Below are positions 26,277 through 34,236 of a stretch of DNA of 64,000 nt, one piece after another. Origin of the DNA: Blautia massiliensis (ex Durand et al. 2017) (lineage in GTDB: Bacteria; Bacillota; Clostridia; Lachnospirales; Lachnospiraceae); the NCBI RefSeq assembly GCF_001487165.1, contig NZ_LN913006.1, positions 1,363,293 to 1,427,292 of the forward strand, read 5' to 3'. A program made the position numbers and the translations under genes. Every line of letters starts with the position of its first letter. Position 1 is the stretch's first letter. The notes beneath the pieces were generated by a model. It saw nothing but the letters and a program-made list of their open reading frames with translations. It was not told where the DNA came from and ran no database searches.

Positions 26277-26813
26277 TTAATAGATCTCGTCAAAAGACTG
26301 TCCGTCATCGTCTGTGTAATAAATGCGCTTTGCATCCTGAGTGAAGATCAGCTTCTGTTTCCCTGCATCATCAAGGCTGCACTGCTGATAGGTGACGCCA
26401 TCCTCTACCGGAAGCATACTGTCTGCATTATCATAGTCTGCAGCAGTCAGATTGGAAGGTACATGGCCATACTCATAAATGTACTGGGCCACTTCATCTT
26501 TATCTGTATAGGTGCCATTTTCATCCAGTTTCTTTTCGCTCTGTGAGTCTGCTGCATCCGATGAAGCGGACCCATCTGTGTCTCCTGATCCTGCAGCATT
26601 TTCAGAATCCTGCAGCTGCTCCAGGTCACTTTCATCAGCTACTGCCATCTCATCGTCACCATTCTGGTCCATGGCCTCCACTTCATCCTCACTCAGAGGT
26701 TCCAGGTCATCCTGAAAAGCAGATTCGTCGTATTTTTCCTTATCTTTGCATCCTCCCAGCATCATCGCTGCCACCCCGGCAAGCACCAGGATAAAATATC
26801 TGAACTTTTTCAT
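26277..26813 (-). CDS. Lipoprotein with degenerate barnase-like domain
   Basis: 178 aa. Lipobox LGGC (C22) after a hydrophobic signal, so membrane-anchored on the outside. Residues 23-98 are an acidic low-complexity linker. Residues 101-178 follow barnase: DEVAQYIYEYGHVPSN (barnase DYLQTYHKLPDN region), LPVEDGVTYQQCSLD (LPGKSGRTWREADIN) and RIYYTDDDGQSFDEIY (LIYKTTDHYQTFTKI). The guanine-binding middle segment is missing. The catalytic positions are changed: barnase E73 is Q144, R87 is K154 and H102 is D170. It should therefore not cut RNA. Starts 3 bases after nfo, sharing its transcript, with an AAAGGAG site. Confidence 0.65.
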   Translation of the reverse strand: MKKFRYFILVLAGVAAMMLGGCKDKEKYDESAFQDDLEPLSEDEVEAMDQNGDDEMAVADESDLEQLQDSENAAGSGDTDGSASSDAADSQSEKKLDENGTYTDKDEVAQYIYEYGHVPSNLTAADYDNADSMLPVEDGVTYQQCSLDDAGKQKLIFTQDAKRIYYTDDDGQSFDEIY

Positions 26814-26816
26814 GGA

Positions 26817-27662
26817 TCAATCTCCTTTCATGAAATATCGTTCTCGTAAAAGTGCAATTTCTCTTTTCCATCCTTCATCATCATTTGGTGTCTCCAGAAT
26901 AAAGGGAATTCCCTCAAGAGCCGGATGGCACACCACATTCACAAGTGCATCCAGGCCGATCTGACCTTCGCCGATCTTTGCATGACGATCCTTATGACTG
27001 CCCAGTCCGTTTATACTGTCGTTAAGATGAACAGCCTTCAATCTGGAAAGGCCGATCACCCGGTCAAACTCATCAAGAACACCATCCAGATCATGGACAA
27101 TATCATAACCGCCATCCCATACATGACAGGTATCCAGGCAGACACCCAGTTTATTATTTTTTTCCACCCTGTCAATGATATCACGAAGCTCCTGAAACGT
27201 TGCTCCTACTTCTGAACCCTTGCCAGACATAGTTTCCAGAAGGACGGTCGTACTCTGTTCTTCTGTAAGGACATCATTGAGGATTTCCGCGATTTTGGCA
27301 ATTCCCGTCTCAGTTCCCTGTCCTACATGACTGCCCGGGTGAAAATTATAATAATTTCCCGGTGTATATTCCATACGTTTCAGATCATCTGCCATAATCT
27401 CTCTTGCAAAATCTCGCAGATTTTCTTTTGCGGCACAGGCATTCATAGTATACGGTGCATGGGCCACCAGCTTTCCAAAATGATTTTCCCCGGAAAGCTC
27501 CAGAAATCTTTCCACATCTGCGGGATCGATCTCTTTTGCCTTGCCGCCTCTGGGGTTGCGGGTAAAAAAAGCGAACGTATTTCCGCCGTTTTTCAGCATC
27601 TGACGCCCCATGGCAGCATAGCCTTTGGACGAACTTGTATGATTTCCGATATATAATACCAT
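26817..27662 (-). CDS. nfo: Endonuclease IV (AP endonuclease)
   Basis: 281 aa TIM-barrel DNA repair enzyme that cleaves at abasic sites with three zinc ions. Conserved motifs: [75 protein letters not shown] and FILETPND. All expected metal-binding His, Glu and Asp residues appear present. ATG 27662-27660 with GGGAG about 11 bases upstream. First gene of a two-gene unit with the barnase-like lipoprotein; divergent from capA. Confidence 0.95.
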   Translation of the reverse strand: MVLYIGNHTSSSKGYAAMGRQMLKNGGNTFAFFTRNPRGGKAKEIDPADVERFLELSGENHFGKLVAHAPYTMNACAAKENLRDFAREIMADDLKRMEYTPGNYYNFHPGSHVGQGTETGIAKIAEILNDVLTEEQSTTVLLETMSGKGSEVGATFQELRDIIDRVEKNNKLGVCLDTCHVWDGGYDIVHDLDGVLDEFDRVIGLSRLKAVHLNDSINGLGSHKDRHAKIGEGQIGLDALVNVVCHPALEGIPFILETPNDDEGWKREIALLRERYFMKGD

Positions 27663-27710
27663 ATCAGCAACATCTCCCTGTAGTTTATATTTCTGCCTTT
27701 TGGCCTAATT

Positions 27711-27739
27711 ATTATATCAAAAACTTCTTTTTCTGAAAA
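27711..27739 (-). promoter_or_regulatory. Promoter of nfo
   Basis: Minus strand TTTTCA (27739-27734), 17-base spacer, TATAAT (27716-27711). Confidence 0.65.
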
Positions 27740-27754
27740 GTCCGCGATTCTTTC

Positions 27755-27783
27755 TTTACAATACTTACCATTCTTTCTATAAT
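27755..27783 (+). promoter_or_regulatory. Promoter of the CapA-type gene
   Basis: TTTACA (27755-27760), 17-base spacer, TATAAT (27778-27783). Divergent from the nfo promoter, with -35 boxes 15 bases apart. Confidence 0.75.
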
Positions 27784-27815
27784 AAAGATATCTTTACATA
27801 TGAAGGAGAAAAAGA

Positions 27816-29135
27816 ATGGCAAACGACAATCAAAGGCGGCCGCCTCATGGCCATGATCCGGAGCAGGCACGCAGAGAAGCCGCCAGAGCACAGGAAGCAC
27901 GGCGGAAGCATTCTGGTTCTGCATCCCGTAATTCCCGTTCACATTCCACTGGGACTCGCAGGAATGACATCAGCAAAAAATCCAGATATTACCAGGTACG
28001 CCGTCAGAAAATGTTTCTTGCAGCTGGCGGGATCCTGATCATACTTGTTCTTGTGATCATTTTTTCCGCACGTGCATGCATTTCTTCCCGGAAAGCTGCA
28101 GAAGCCGCCGCTTTGCAGAAGGCACAGGAAGAGGAGGCCGCAAAAAAGGCAAAAGAAGAAGCTGCTGCTGTGAAAGATCCCGTTTCACTGACGCTCAGCG
28201 TAGTCGGGGACTGCACGTTGGGTACCGATGAGACCTTTGATTATGACACAAGTCTGAACGCATGCTACGATAACAACGGCAAAGATTATTTCTTTAAGAA
28301 TGTAAAAAGCATCTTTGAGGCAGATGACCTGACAATTGCCAATTTTGAAGGAACCCTCACCGATTCCGATGCCAGAGAAGATAAAACCTTTGCATTTAAA
28401 GCACCTGCCGAATATGCTCAGATACTCACCAGCGGTTCCGTTGAAGCCGTAAACACTGCAAACAATCACAGCCATGATTACGGAGAGCAGAGCTACACGG
28501 ATACTCTGACTGCTCTGGATAATGCAGGCATTACACACTTCGGTTATGATGATACTGCAGTTATGGACATCAAGGGAATCAAAGTTGGTCTTGTCGGAAT
28601 TTATGAACTGAAGGATCATCTTGAACGCGAACAGCAGCTGAAAGATAATATCGCAAAGGTCAAAGCAGATGGAGCAGAGCTTATAGTTGTGATCTTCCAC
28701 TGGGGCAATGAGACTGAAACAGTTCCTGATACCAATCAGATGACCCTTGGCCGTCTTGCTATCGATGAAGGTGCAGATCTGGTATGTGGCCATCATCCGC
28801 ATGTACTCCAGGGAATCGAAACCTATAAAGGAAAAAACATCGTCTACAGTCTTGGCAATTTCTGTTTTGGAGGAAACAGTTCTCCAAGTGATATGGACAC
28901 CATGATCTTCCAGCAGACCTTCACTGTCACCTCAGAAGGCGTACAGGCTGATAACGTGACCAATGTCATTCCCTGCTCTATTTCTTCCGCAGATGGCTAC
29001 AACAACTACCAGCCAACTCCTGCATCCGGAGATGAAGCTTCCAGGATCAAATCCAAGATAGAGGAACGCAGTGCTGCGATTCCTGCTGCGGATTCTTCAT
29101 CCGCTACATCGGAAAGCTCTGACAGTGAAGAATAA
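27816..29135 (+). CDS. CapA-family (poly-gamma-glutamate synthesis type) metallophosphatase-like protein
   Basis: 439 aa. An Arg/His/Ala-rich cytoplasmic N-terminus (1-65) is followed by one membrane helix (~66-88) and an alanine/glutamate coiled linker (90-120). The extracellular PGA_cap domain (~125-385) begins LTLSVVGDCTLG and includes ANFEGTLTD, NTANNHSHDYG, VIFHWGNE, VCGHHPHVLQGIE and YSLGNFCFGG. These His/Asn motifs resemble calcineurin-type phosphatases. The Ser-rich C-terminal tail is disordered. Related proteins act in capsule or wall polymer handling; no cap operon is near, so the polymer is unknown. AAGGAG ribosome site. Confidence 0.88.
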   Translation: MANDNQRRPPHGHDPEQARREAARAQEARRKHSGSASRNSRSHSTGTRRNDISKKSRYYQVRRQKMFLAAGGILIILVLVIIFSARACISSRKAAEAAALQKAQEEEAAKKAKEEAAAVKDPVSLTLSVVGDCTLGTDETFDYDTSLNACYDNNGKDYFFKNVKSIFEADDLTIANFEGTLTDSDAREDKTFAFKAPAEYAQILTSGSVEAVNTANNHSHDYGEQSYTDTLTALDNAGITHFGYDDTAVMDIKGIKVGLVGIYELKDHLEREQQLKDNIAKVKADGAELIVVIFHWGNETETVPDTNQMTLGRLAIDEGADLVCGHHPHVLQGIETYKGKNIVYSLGNFCFGGNSSPSDMDTMIFQQTFTVTSEGVQADNVTNVIPCSISSADGYNNYQPTPASGDEASRIKSKIEERSAAIPAADSSSATSESSDSEE

Positions 29136-29151
29136 ATAGCATAACAAAAAT

Positions 29152-29207
29152 AATATCCCAACAGATCCTGCACTGCATGTTTCTATGCTGCGATCCGTTG
29201 GGATATT
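29152..29207. terminator. Bidirectional terminator between capA-type gene and queA
   Basis: AATATCCCAAC (29152-29162) pairs with GTTGGGATATT (29197-29207), with an inner GATC pair; A/T runs on both sides. Confidence 0.8.
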
Positions 29208-29232
29208 ATAATATAAAGAGTAATTTTGTATC

Positions 29233-30258
29233 TTATTCGATCATCATGGCATCGCCAAAGCTGAAGAAACGATATCTCTCCCGTACTGCTTCCTCATAAG
29301 CAGCCATAATATGTTCTTTTCCGGCAAGGGCTGAAACTAACATCAGAAGCGTAGACTCCGGCAGATGGAAATTGGTGATCAGTCCATCGATAGCTTTGAA
29401 TTTATATCCAGGATAGATAAAGATCTCTGTCCATCCGCTTCCGGCCTTCACGATTCCATCCTCTCCAGCTGCGGACTCCAGGGTACGGCAGCTGGTAGTT
29501 CCCACAGAAATCACTCTTCCGCCGTTTTTCTTTGTATCATTGATCAGTTTTGCCTGATCTTCTTCCACAATATAAAACTCCGAGTGCATGTGGTGCTTTT
29601 CTACATCATCTACCTTTACCGGGCGGAAGGTTCCGAGACCTACATGTAAAGTTACATGTGCAATATTCACACCCTTCTCCTTTACTTTCTCAAGAAGCTC
29701 CGGCGTGAAGTGAAGTCCTGCGGTAGGTGCGGCAGCAGATCCCTCATTCTTTGCATATACAGTCTGATAACGGTTCTTATCCTTCAGCTTGTGGGTAATA
29801 TACGGCGGCAGCGGCATTTCTCCCAGCTGATCCAGGATCTCTTCGAAAATCCCCTCATAATGGAACTGAATCAGACGGTTTCCCTCATCTACAATATCAA
29901 TGATCTCACCCTTCAGGATACCGTCACCAAAAGTGATCTTTGCACCGGGACGTGCTTTTTTTCCCGGCTTTACAAGACACTCCCAGATATCATTTTCGCG
30001 GCGTTTTAGAAGCAGGATCTCGATCAGCGCTCCAGTTTCTTCCTTGTGACCATAAAGACGTGCCGGGATAACCTTGGTATCATTGATCACAAGACAGTCT
30101 CCCTTATGCAGGTAATCCAGTATATCGGTAAAATGACGATGTTCGATACTTCCATCTTTCAGGGACAGATGCATCAGTCTGGAAGAACTTCTGTCCTCCA
30201 GCGGATCCTGAGCGATCAGTTCCTGCGGCAGATCATAATAAAAATCTGATGTTTTCAT
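29233..30258 (-). CDS. queA: S-adenosylmethionine:tRNA ribosyltransferase-isomerase
   Basis: 341 aa from [29 protein letters not shown]. Transfers the ribosyl part of SAM to preQ1-tRNA, forming epoxyqueuosine. Motifs: [58 protein letters not shown] and [19 protein letters not shown]. Starts 2 bases after the trmD stop, with the ribosome site inside trmD. It occupies the position where rplS normally follows trmD in Firmicutes. Confidence 0.95.
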   Translation of the reverse strand: MKTSDFYYDLPQELIAQDPLEDRSSSRLMHLSLKDGSIEHRHFTDILDYLHKGDCLVINDTKVIPARLYGHKEETGALIEILLLKRRENDIWECLVKPGKKARPGAKITFGDGILKGEIIDIVDEGNRLIQFHYEGIFEEILDQLGEMPLPPYITHKLKDKNRYQTVYAKNEGSAAAPTAGLHFTPELLEKVKEKGVNIAHVTLHVGLGTFRPVKVDDVEKHHMHSEFYIVEEDQAKLINDTKKNGGRVISVGTTSCRTLESAAGEDGIVKAGSGWTEIFIYPGYKFKAIDGLITNFHLPESTLLMLVSALAGKEHIMAAYEEAVRERYRFFSFGDAMMIE

Positions 30259-30260
30259 AA

Positions 30261-31013
30261 TTATTTTTCCACTTCCTCTTTCCACTGTTTGCGAAGCCTG
30301 CGGACCTCGTTCCACTCTTTGTTGGTCAGATCAGCTTTTGGTAAAAGATCCGGCCTCCATTTGGCTGTACGGATGATAGACTGCTCTCTTCTCCATTTAT
30401 CCACATTGGCATGGTGTCCGGAAAGCAGCACCTCCGGAACCTTTTTGCCATGCCATTCCTCCGGGCGGCTGTACTGGGGATACTCCAGAAGATTCCCGGA
30501 AAAGGATTCCGTCTCACCGGATTCCTGATTATTCAGAACACCTGGTACCATTCTGGAAATAGAATCCATCATGACCATAGCCGGAAGTTCTCCTCCGGTA
30601 AGTACATAATCACCAATGGAAACATAGTCTGTTACGATTTCTTCCAGAACACGCTCATCAATTCCCTCATAATGACCACAGAGGAAAACCAGGTCTTCTT
30701 CCAGGGCAAACTCTTTTGCCATATCCTGATTGAAGGTTTTTCCCTGAGGAGTCAGAAAGATCACGCGGGGTTTCCTTCCAATACGTTCTGCAATGGATTC
30801 ATAAGACAGATATACCGGCTCCGCCTGCATCAGCATTCCGGCTCCGCCGCCATAAGGATAATCATCTACCTTCTGGTGCTTATTGAATGCAAAATCCCGT
30901 ATATTGATCGCTTCCAGTGATAACAGTCCCTTTGTAATGGCACGGCCTGTAATACTTGTGTTCATTCCGTTCTCAATCATTTCCGGAAATAATGTAAGTA
31001 CATGATAATTCAT
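30261..31013 (-). CDS. trmD: tRNA (guanine-N1)-methyltransferase
   Basis: 250 aa SPOUT-fold enzyme that makes m1G37 in tRNAs. Motifs [51 protein letters not shown] and [11 protein letters not shown] (trefoil knot, SAM site). Starts directly after the rimM stop, with no gap. C-terminal basic helix [19 protein letters not shown]. Part of rimM-trmD-queA. Confidence 0.97.
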   Translation of the reverse strand: MNYHVLTLFPEMIENGMNTSITGRAITKGLLSLEAINIRDFAFNKHQKVDDYPYGGGAGMLMQAEPVYLSYESIAERIGRKPRVIFLTPQGKTFNQDMAKEFALEEDLVFLCGHYEGIDERVLEEIVTDYVSIGDYVLTGGELPAMVMMDSISRMVPGVLNNQESGETESFSGNLLEYPQYSRPEEWHGKKVPEVLLSGHHANVDKWRREQSIIRTAKWRPDLLPKADLTNKEWNEVRRLRKQWKEEVEK

Positions 31014-31520
31014 TTAAACAAGCCCTTTCATCAAATGTACAGTCATGGTATTTTTTTCAACATCCACATCAAGAACACAGTCATGGATCGCAGGAAGCAG
31101 GATTTCCTCGCCATCCACACGATCTACAATATAAACATCATTGGCGCCGGTCTCCATCACATCACGGAGCACTCCGAATTTCTCCCCATTCTCCAGAAGT
31201 ACCTCCATTCCGATGAGATCCGCCACATAATATTCGTCCTCGCCAAGCTCCTGTGCCTCTTCACGTGGGATCCAAAGCTCACGGCCCTTATACATTTCAA
31301 TATCATTGATGTTGTCAATGCCTTCAAACTTCAGGATCGCAAGATTTTTAAAAAACTTTACATTCTGAATATTCAGTCTGCGAAGCTCTTTTCCTGTATC
31401 CAGAAGCACATATTCAATATCAAGAAAACGCTCTGCGTCATCCGTTGTCGGAAAAACTTTTACTTCACCACGGACGCCATGGGTCGTTGTGATAACTCCT
31501 ACCTTTAATAAATCTTCCAT
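31014..31520 (-). CDS. rimM: 16S rRNA processing/ribosome maturation factor RimM
   Basis: 168 aa. Helps mature the 30S head around S19. N-terminal RimM barrel: LKVGVITTTHGVRGEVKVFPTTDDAERF. C-terminal PRC-like barrel: EYYVADLIGMEVLLENGEKFGVLRDVMETGANDVYIV. AGGGAG ribosome site. A terminator-like hairpin (31540-31572) separates it from khpA, so it may be transcribed at reduced level relative to rpsP. Confidence 0.95.
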   Translation of the reverse strand: MEDLLKVGVITTTHGVRGEVKVFPTTDDAERFLDIEYVLLDTGKELRRLNIQNVKFFKNLAILKFEGIDNINDIEMYKGRELWIPREEAQELGEDEYYVADLIGMEVLLENGEKFGVLRDVMETGANDVYIVDRVDGEEILLPAIHDCVLDVDVEKNTMTVHLMKGLV

Positions 31521-31539
31521 TTTTGCTCCCTTTCAGAGT

Positions 31540-31572
31540 AAAAACAGGAGCCATGGAATCCACAGCTCCTGT
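31540..31572 (-). terminator. Intra-operon terminator/attenuator between khpA and rimM
   Basis: ACAGGAGC-N13-GCTCCTGT stem (31544-31572) with TTTTA on the minus strand. Likely partial terminator within the ribosomal cluster. Confidence 0.65.
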
Positions 31573-31579
31573 CTCTTTT

Positions 31580-31810
31580 TCATTGCAGAATATCTACAAT
31601 CACTTTTTTGCTGCTTTTTGAAGAAGCCGCTTTCACAACAGTACGGATTGCCTTGGCAATTCTGCCCTGTCTTCCGATAACCTTACCCATATCGGCCGGT
31701 CCGACCTTCAGTTCAACAACAATCGCGTCGTCTTTTTCAGTCTCAGTAACGACTACTTCATCCGGATTTTCAACAAGAGATTTTGCAATTACTTCTACAA
31801 GTTGTTTCAT
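31580..31810 (-). CDS. khpA: KH-domain RNA-binding protein KhpA (YlqC)
   Basis: 76 aa. Single KH domain with the GxxG loop in GKVIGRQGRIAKAIRTVV. In other Firmicutes KhpA pairs with KhpB/Jag and binds many RNAs, affecting cell division and wall growth. AAGGAGG ribosome site. Follows rpsP by about 55 bases, the standard place. Confidence 0.92.
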   Translation of the reverse strand: MKQLVEVIAKSLVENPDEVVVTETEKDDAIVVELKVGPADMGKVIGRQGRIAKAIRTVVKAASSKSSKKVIVDILQ

Positions 31811-31865
31811 TACATACCTCCTTGCTCCTGCCTCATTAAGGCCACAGATCCAAATCTGTCAGGTA

Positions 31866-32111
31866 TTATTTCTCGATTCCGGCAAGTTTAAGAAGCTTAG
31901 CAACTACCTCTGTAGGCTGAGCACCAGCTGCAAGCCATTTTTTTGCTGCCTCTTCATCGATTTTGTATACGCTTGGGTCAAGGTTCGGATCATATGTTCC
32001 GATCTCTGCGATGCATCTTCCGTCACGTTTGCAGCGAGAATCTGCTACTACGATTCTATAGAAAGGTGCTTTCTTCTGTCCCATTCTTCTTAATCTGATC
32101 TTAACTGCCAT
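31866..32111 (-). CDS. rpsP: Ribosomal protein S16
   Basis: 81 aa: [26 protein letters not shown] is the S16 N-terminus, followed by [13 protein letters not shown] and the helical C-terminus [20 protein letters not shown]. Binds 16S rRNA early in 30S assembly. GGAGGA ribosome site. Lies 45 bases after ffh. Confidence 0.97.
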   Translation of the reverse strand: MAVKIRLRRMGQKKAPFYRIVVADSRCKRDGRCIAEIGTYDPNLDPSVYKIDEEAAKKWLAAGAQPTEVVAKLLKLAGIEK

Positions 32112-32156
32112 TTTTGTTTTCCTCCAATTATCTTTCTGAAAATTTATTGTTATTTA

Positions 32157-33509
32157 TTAAAAGGGAAGCTTAAAGCCGCCTCTTTTTCCCATATTCATCT
32201 TGCCGCCTGTTAATCCCGGCATCTGTTTCATCATCTTCTTGCTCTGCTCAAACTGCTTCACAAGACGATTTACTTCTGTAATATCCACTCCGGCGCCTCT
32301 GGCGATACGGTTCTTGCGTGAGATGTTCAAAATGTTGGGGTTACTTCTCTCCTGAGGTGTCATGGAAAGAATGATGGACTTGGTACGGTCCATAGCCTTC
32401 TCATCGATCATACCCTCGATATCCTTCATCTTACCGCCCATTCCAGGAAGCATGTTCAGGATACTGGAAATACCACCCATCTTGTTCATCTGCTCCATGC
32501 TGGTAAGATAATCATTGAAGTCGAAGTCCATTTTCTTCAGCTTCTTTTGCATCTCCTGAGCCTGTTCCTGATCCACAGATGCTTCCACCTTCTCGATCAG
32601 ACTCATTACATCGCCCATTCCAAGGATCCTGGAAGCCATACGTTCCGGATAAAACTGTTCCAGATCTGAAAGCTTCTCTCCCATACCAACATAGAAGATC
32701 GGTTTGCCGGTCACGGCTTTAATGGAAAGCGCAGCGCCGCCTCGTGTATCACCATCCATCTTAGTCAGGATCACACCATCAATGCCGACTTTATCAGAAA
32801 AGTTCTGCGCCACATTTACCGCATCCTGTCCTGTCATGGCATCAACTACAAGCACTGTAGCATCTACATTCACATTCGCTTTGATATCCTCAAGCTCCTG
32901 CATCATATCCTCATCAATGTGAAGACGTCCTGCTGTATCGATGAGCACAACATTCTGCTGATTGGATTTCGCATGCTCGATAGCTGCTTTTGCAATATCC
33001 ACGGGATTCTGCTTATCTCCCATGGAAAAGACCTCGACGCCCTGTTTCTCACCGTTTACCTGCAGCTGTGTGATCGCTGCCGGACGGTAAACATCACAGG
33101 CCACAAGCAGTGGTCTCTTTCCCTTGGATTTCAGTTTGCCTGCCAGCTTGGCAACCGTCGTTGTCTTACCTGCACCCTGAAGACCGACCATCATAAGAAC
33201 GGTAAGATCCATTCCCGGTTTGATCGGAAGCTCTGTTGTCTCACTTCCCATCAGGTTGACCAGCTCATCATTTACGATCTTGATCACCATCTGTCCCGGA
33301 TTCAGACCATTCATAACATCCTGTCCGATAGCCTTTTCCTGAACGGATTTCGTAAACTGCTTAACGACCTTAAAGTTAACATCCGCTTCCAGAAGCGCCA
33401 TCTTAACTTCCTTCAGTGCTACCTTGACATCAGCCTCTGTGAGACGGCCCTTGCCCTTCAGCTTCTTAAATACATTCTGCAGTTTATCTGTTAAACTCTC
33501 AAATGCCAT
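32157..33509 (-). CDS. ffh: Signal recognition particle GTPase Ffh (SRP54)
   Basis: 450 aa. N domain (1-~85), G domain with GLQGAGKTTTVAKLAGKL (G1), DTAGRL (G3) and TKMDGDTRGGAAL (G4), then a methionine-rich M domain (~300-450: GGISSILNMLPGMGGKM, KSIILSMTPQERSNP, GKMNMGKRGGFKLPF) that binds signal peptides and SRP RNA. Targets membrane proteins with FtsY, encoded at 45338-46276. AGAGGAG ribosome site; 3 bases after ylxM. Confidence 0.97.
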   Translation of the reverse strand: MAFESLTDKLQNVFKKLKGKGRLTEADVKVALKEVKMALLEADVNFKVVKQFTKSVQEKAIGQDVMNGLNPGQMVIKIVNDELVNLMGSETTELPIKPGMDLTVLMMVGLQGAGKTTTVAKLAGKLKSKGKRPLLVACDVYRPAAITQLQVNGEKQGVEVFSMGDKQNPVDIAKAAIEHAKSNQQNVVLIDTAGRLHIDEDMMQELEDIKANVNVDATVLVVDAMTGQDAVNVAQNFSDKVGIDGVILTKMDGDTRGGAALSIKAVTGKPIFYVGMGEKLSDLEQFYPERMASRILGMGDVMSLIEKVEASVDQEQAQEMQKKLKKMDFDFNDYLTSMEQMNKMGGISSILNMLPGMGGKMKDIEGMIDEKAMDRTKSIILSMTPQERSNPNILNISRKNRIARGAGVDITEVNRLVKQFEQSKKMMKQMPGLTGGKMNMGKRGGFKLPF

Positions 33510-33512
33510 TGA

Positions 33513-33836
33513 TCATAACTCCTCTAATATCACATTGGAAATCGCCGCAATATCTTCGGCGTGGTACTTGTCAGCCAGTTCATGGATCTTTATGACCTGA
33601 CTGCGGATGTTCAGGAATTTCTCGACCAGATGAAGCTTCTCTTCATATTCTTCCAACGTCCGATTGCACCGTCTGATCATATCATGCACACCCTGTCTGC
33701 TGATGCCAAGTTCCTCAGCAACCTCACTTAAGGAATAATCCTCAAATACCACACTGGTGTACACCTGCCGCTGCCTCTCTGTCAGAAGCTCTCCATAAAA
33801 ATCAAATAAAAATGTCTGCTCTACAAATTTCTCCAT
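33513..33836 (-). CDS. ylxM: YlxM/p13-like SRP-associated helix-turn-helix protein
   Basis: 107 aa. Sigma-70 region 4-like [54 protein letters not shown], typical of YlxM, which in streptococci modulates SRP GTPase activity. First gene of the ylxM-ffh-rpsP-khpA-rimM-trmD-queA cluster with a near-consensus promoter at 33854-33882. AAGGTGA ribosome site. Confidence 0.92.
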   Translation of the reverse strand: MEKFVEQTFLFDFYGELLTERQRQVYTSVVFEDYSLSEVAEELGISRQGVHDMIRRCNRTLEEYEEKLHLVEKFLNIRSQVIKIHELADKYHAEDIAAISNVILEEL

Positions 33837-33853
33837 CTGTAATCACCTTGGCT

Positions 33854-33882
33854 ATCATACACGATTCCATCATACCTGTCAA
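33854..33882 (-). promoter_or_regulatory. Promoter of the ylxM-ffh cluster
   Basis: Minus strand TTGACA (33882-33877), 17-base spacer, TATGAT (33859-33854); only about 10-15 bases of leader. Confidence 0.8.
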
Positions 33883-33922
33883 GGGTTTTTGCTTTACAAA
33901 TTTATTTTTTCCTGAATTTCAC

Positions 33923-33978
33923 AAAAAAAGGCCGGAAAAGCACTTTTCTGCTGGGTTTTGCAGGCTTTTCCGACCTTT
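33923..33978 (-). terminator. Terminator of the tiny gene at 33989-34125
   Basis: AAAGG-C-CGGAAAAGC...GCTTTTCCG-A-CCTTT stem (33927-33978), followed by T's on the minus strand (33923-33929). Confidence 0.8.
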
Positions 33979-33988
33979 GTTATTCTAT

Positions 33989-34125
33989 TTACTTCTTATT
34001 AATAAATGTGATATCTTTTCCATATTCTTTGATCAGCTTCGGAAGATCATTAACAGACATACAGCCCTGCCCTTTTTTCCGCACTTGTTTTGCCACACCC
34101 CAATATAAAAGGCTTGTTTCTGCAC
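33989..34125 (-). CDS. Tiny gene with possible programmed -1 frameshift
   Basis: GTG start (34125-34123), 7 bases after AAGGAG, reads MQKQAFYIGVWQNKCGKK. The zero frame then continues 12 codons to TGA at 34033. At codons GGA-AAA-AAG the heptamer A_AAA_AAG (34078-34072) lies exactly in phase for a dnaX-type -1 slip. A slip would join on GQGCMSVNDLPKLIKEYGK and DITFINKK, ending TAA at 33989, 10 bases before the terminator stem. The joined product is 45 aa. The last part could instead start at its own ATG (34060). An indel in the A6 run (pseudogene or assembly error) is the main alternative. Family not recognised. Confidence 0.4.
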
Positions 34126-34146
34126 TTGTTTTCTCCTTATGATTCT

Positions 34147-34152
34147 ATTATA
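34147..34152 (-). promoter_or_regulatory. -10 element of the tiny gene
   Basis: TATAAT on the minus strand, about 22 bases before the GTG. No convincing -35 box. The rest of 33837-34236 is filled by this unit, the ylxM promoter and the leader of the PucR-type gene. Confidence 0.45.
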
Positions 34153-34236
34153 CTGTAAATCAAAAGAATCACACTTCCACATAACATGGCTATTATTCCT
34201 ATTTTTTCCTACAAAATATAGGAAGGAGGATTTTCC

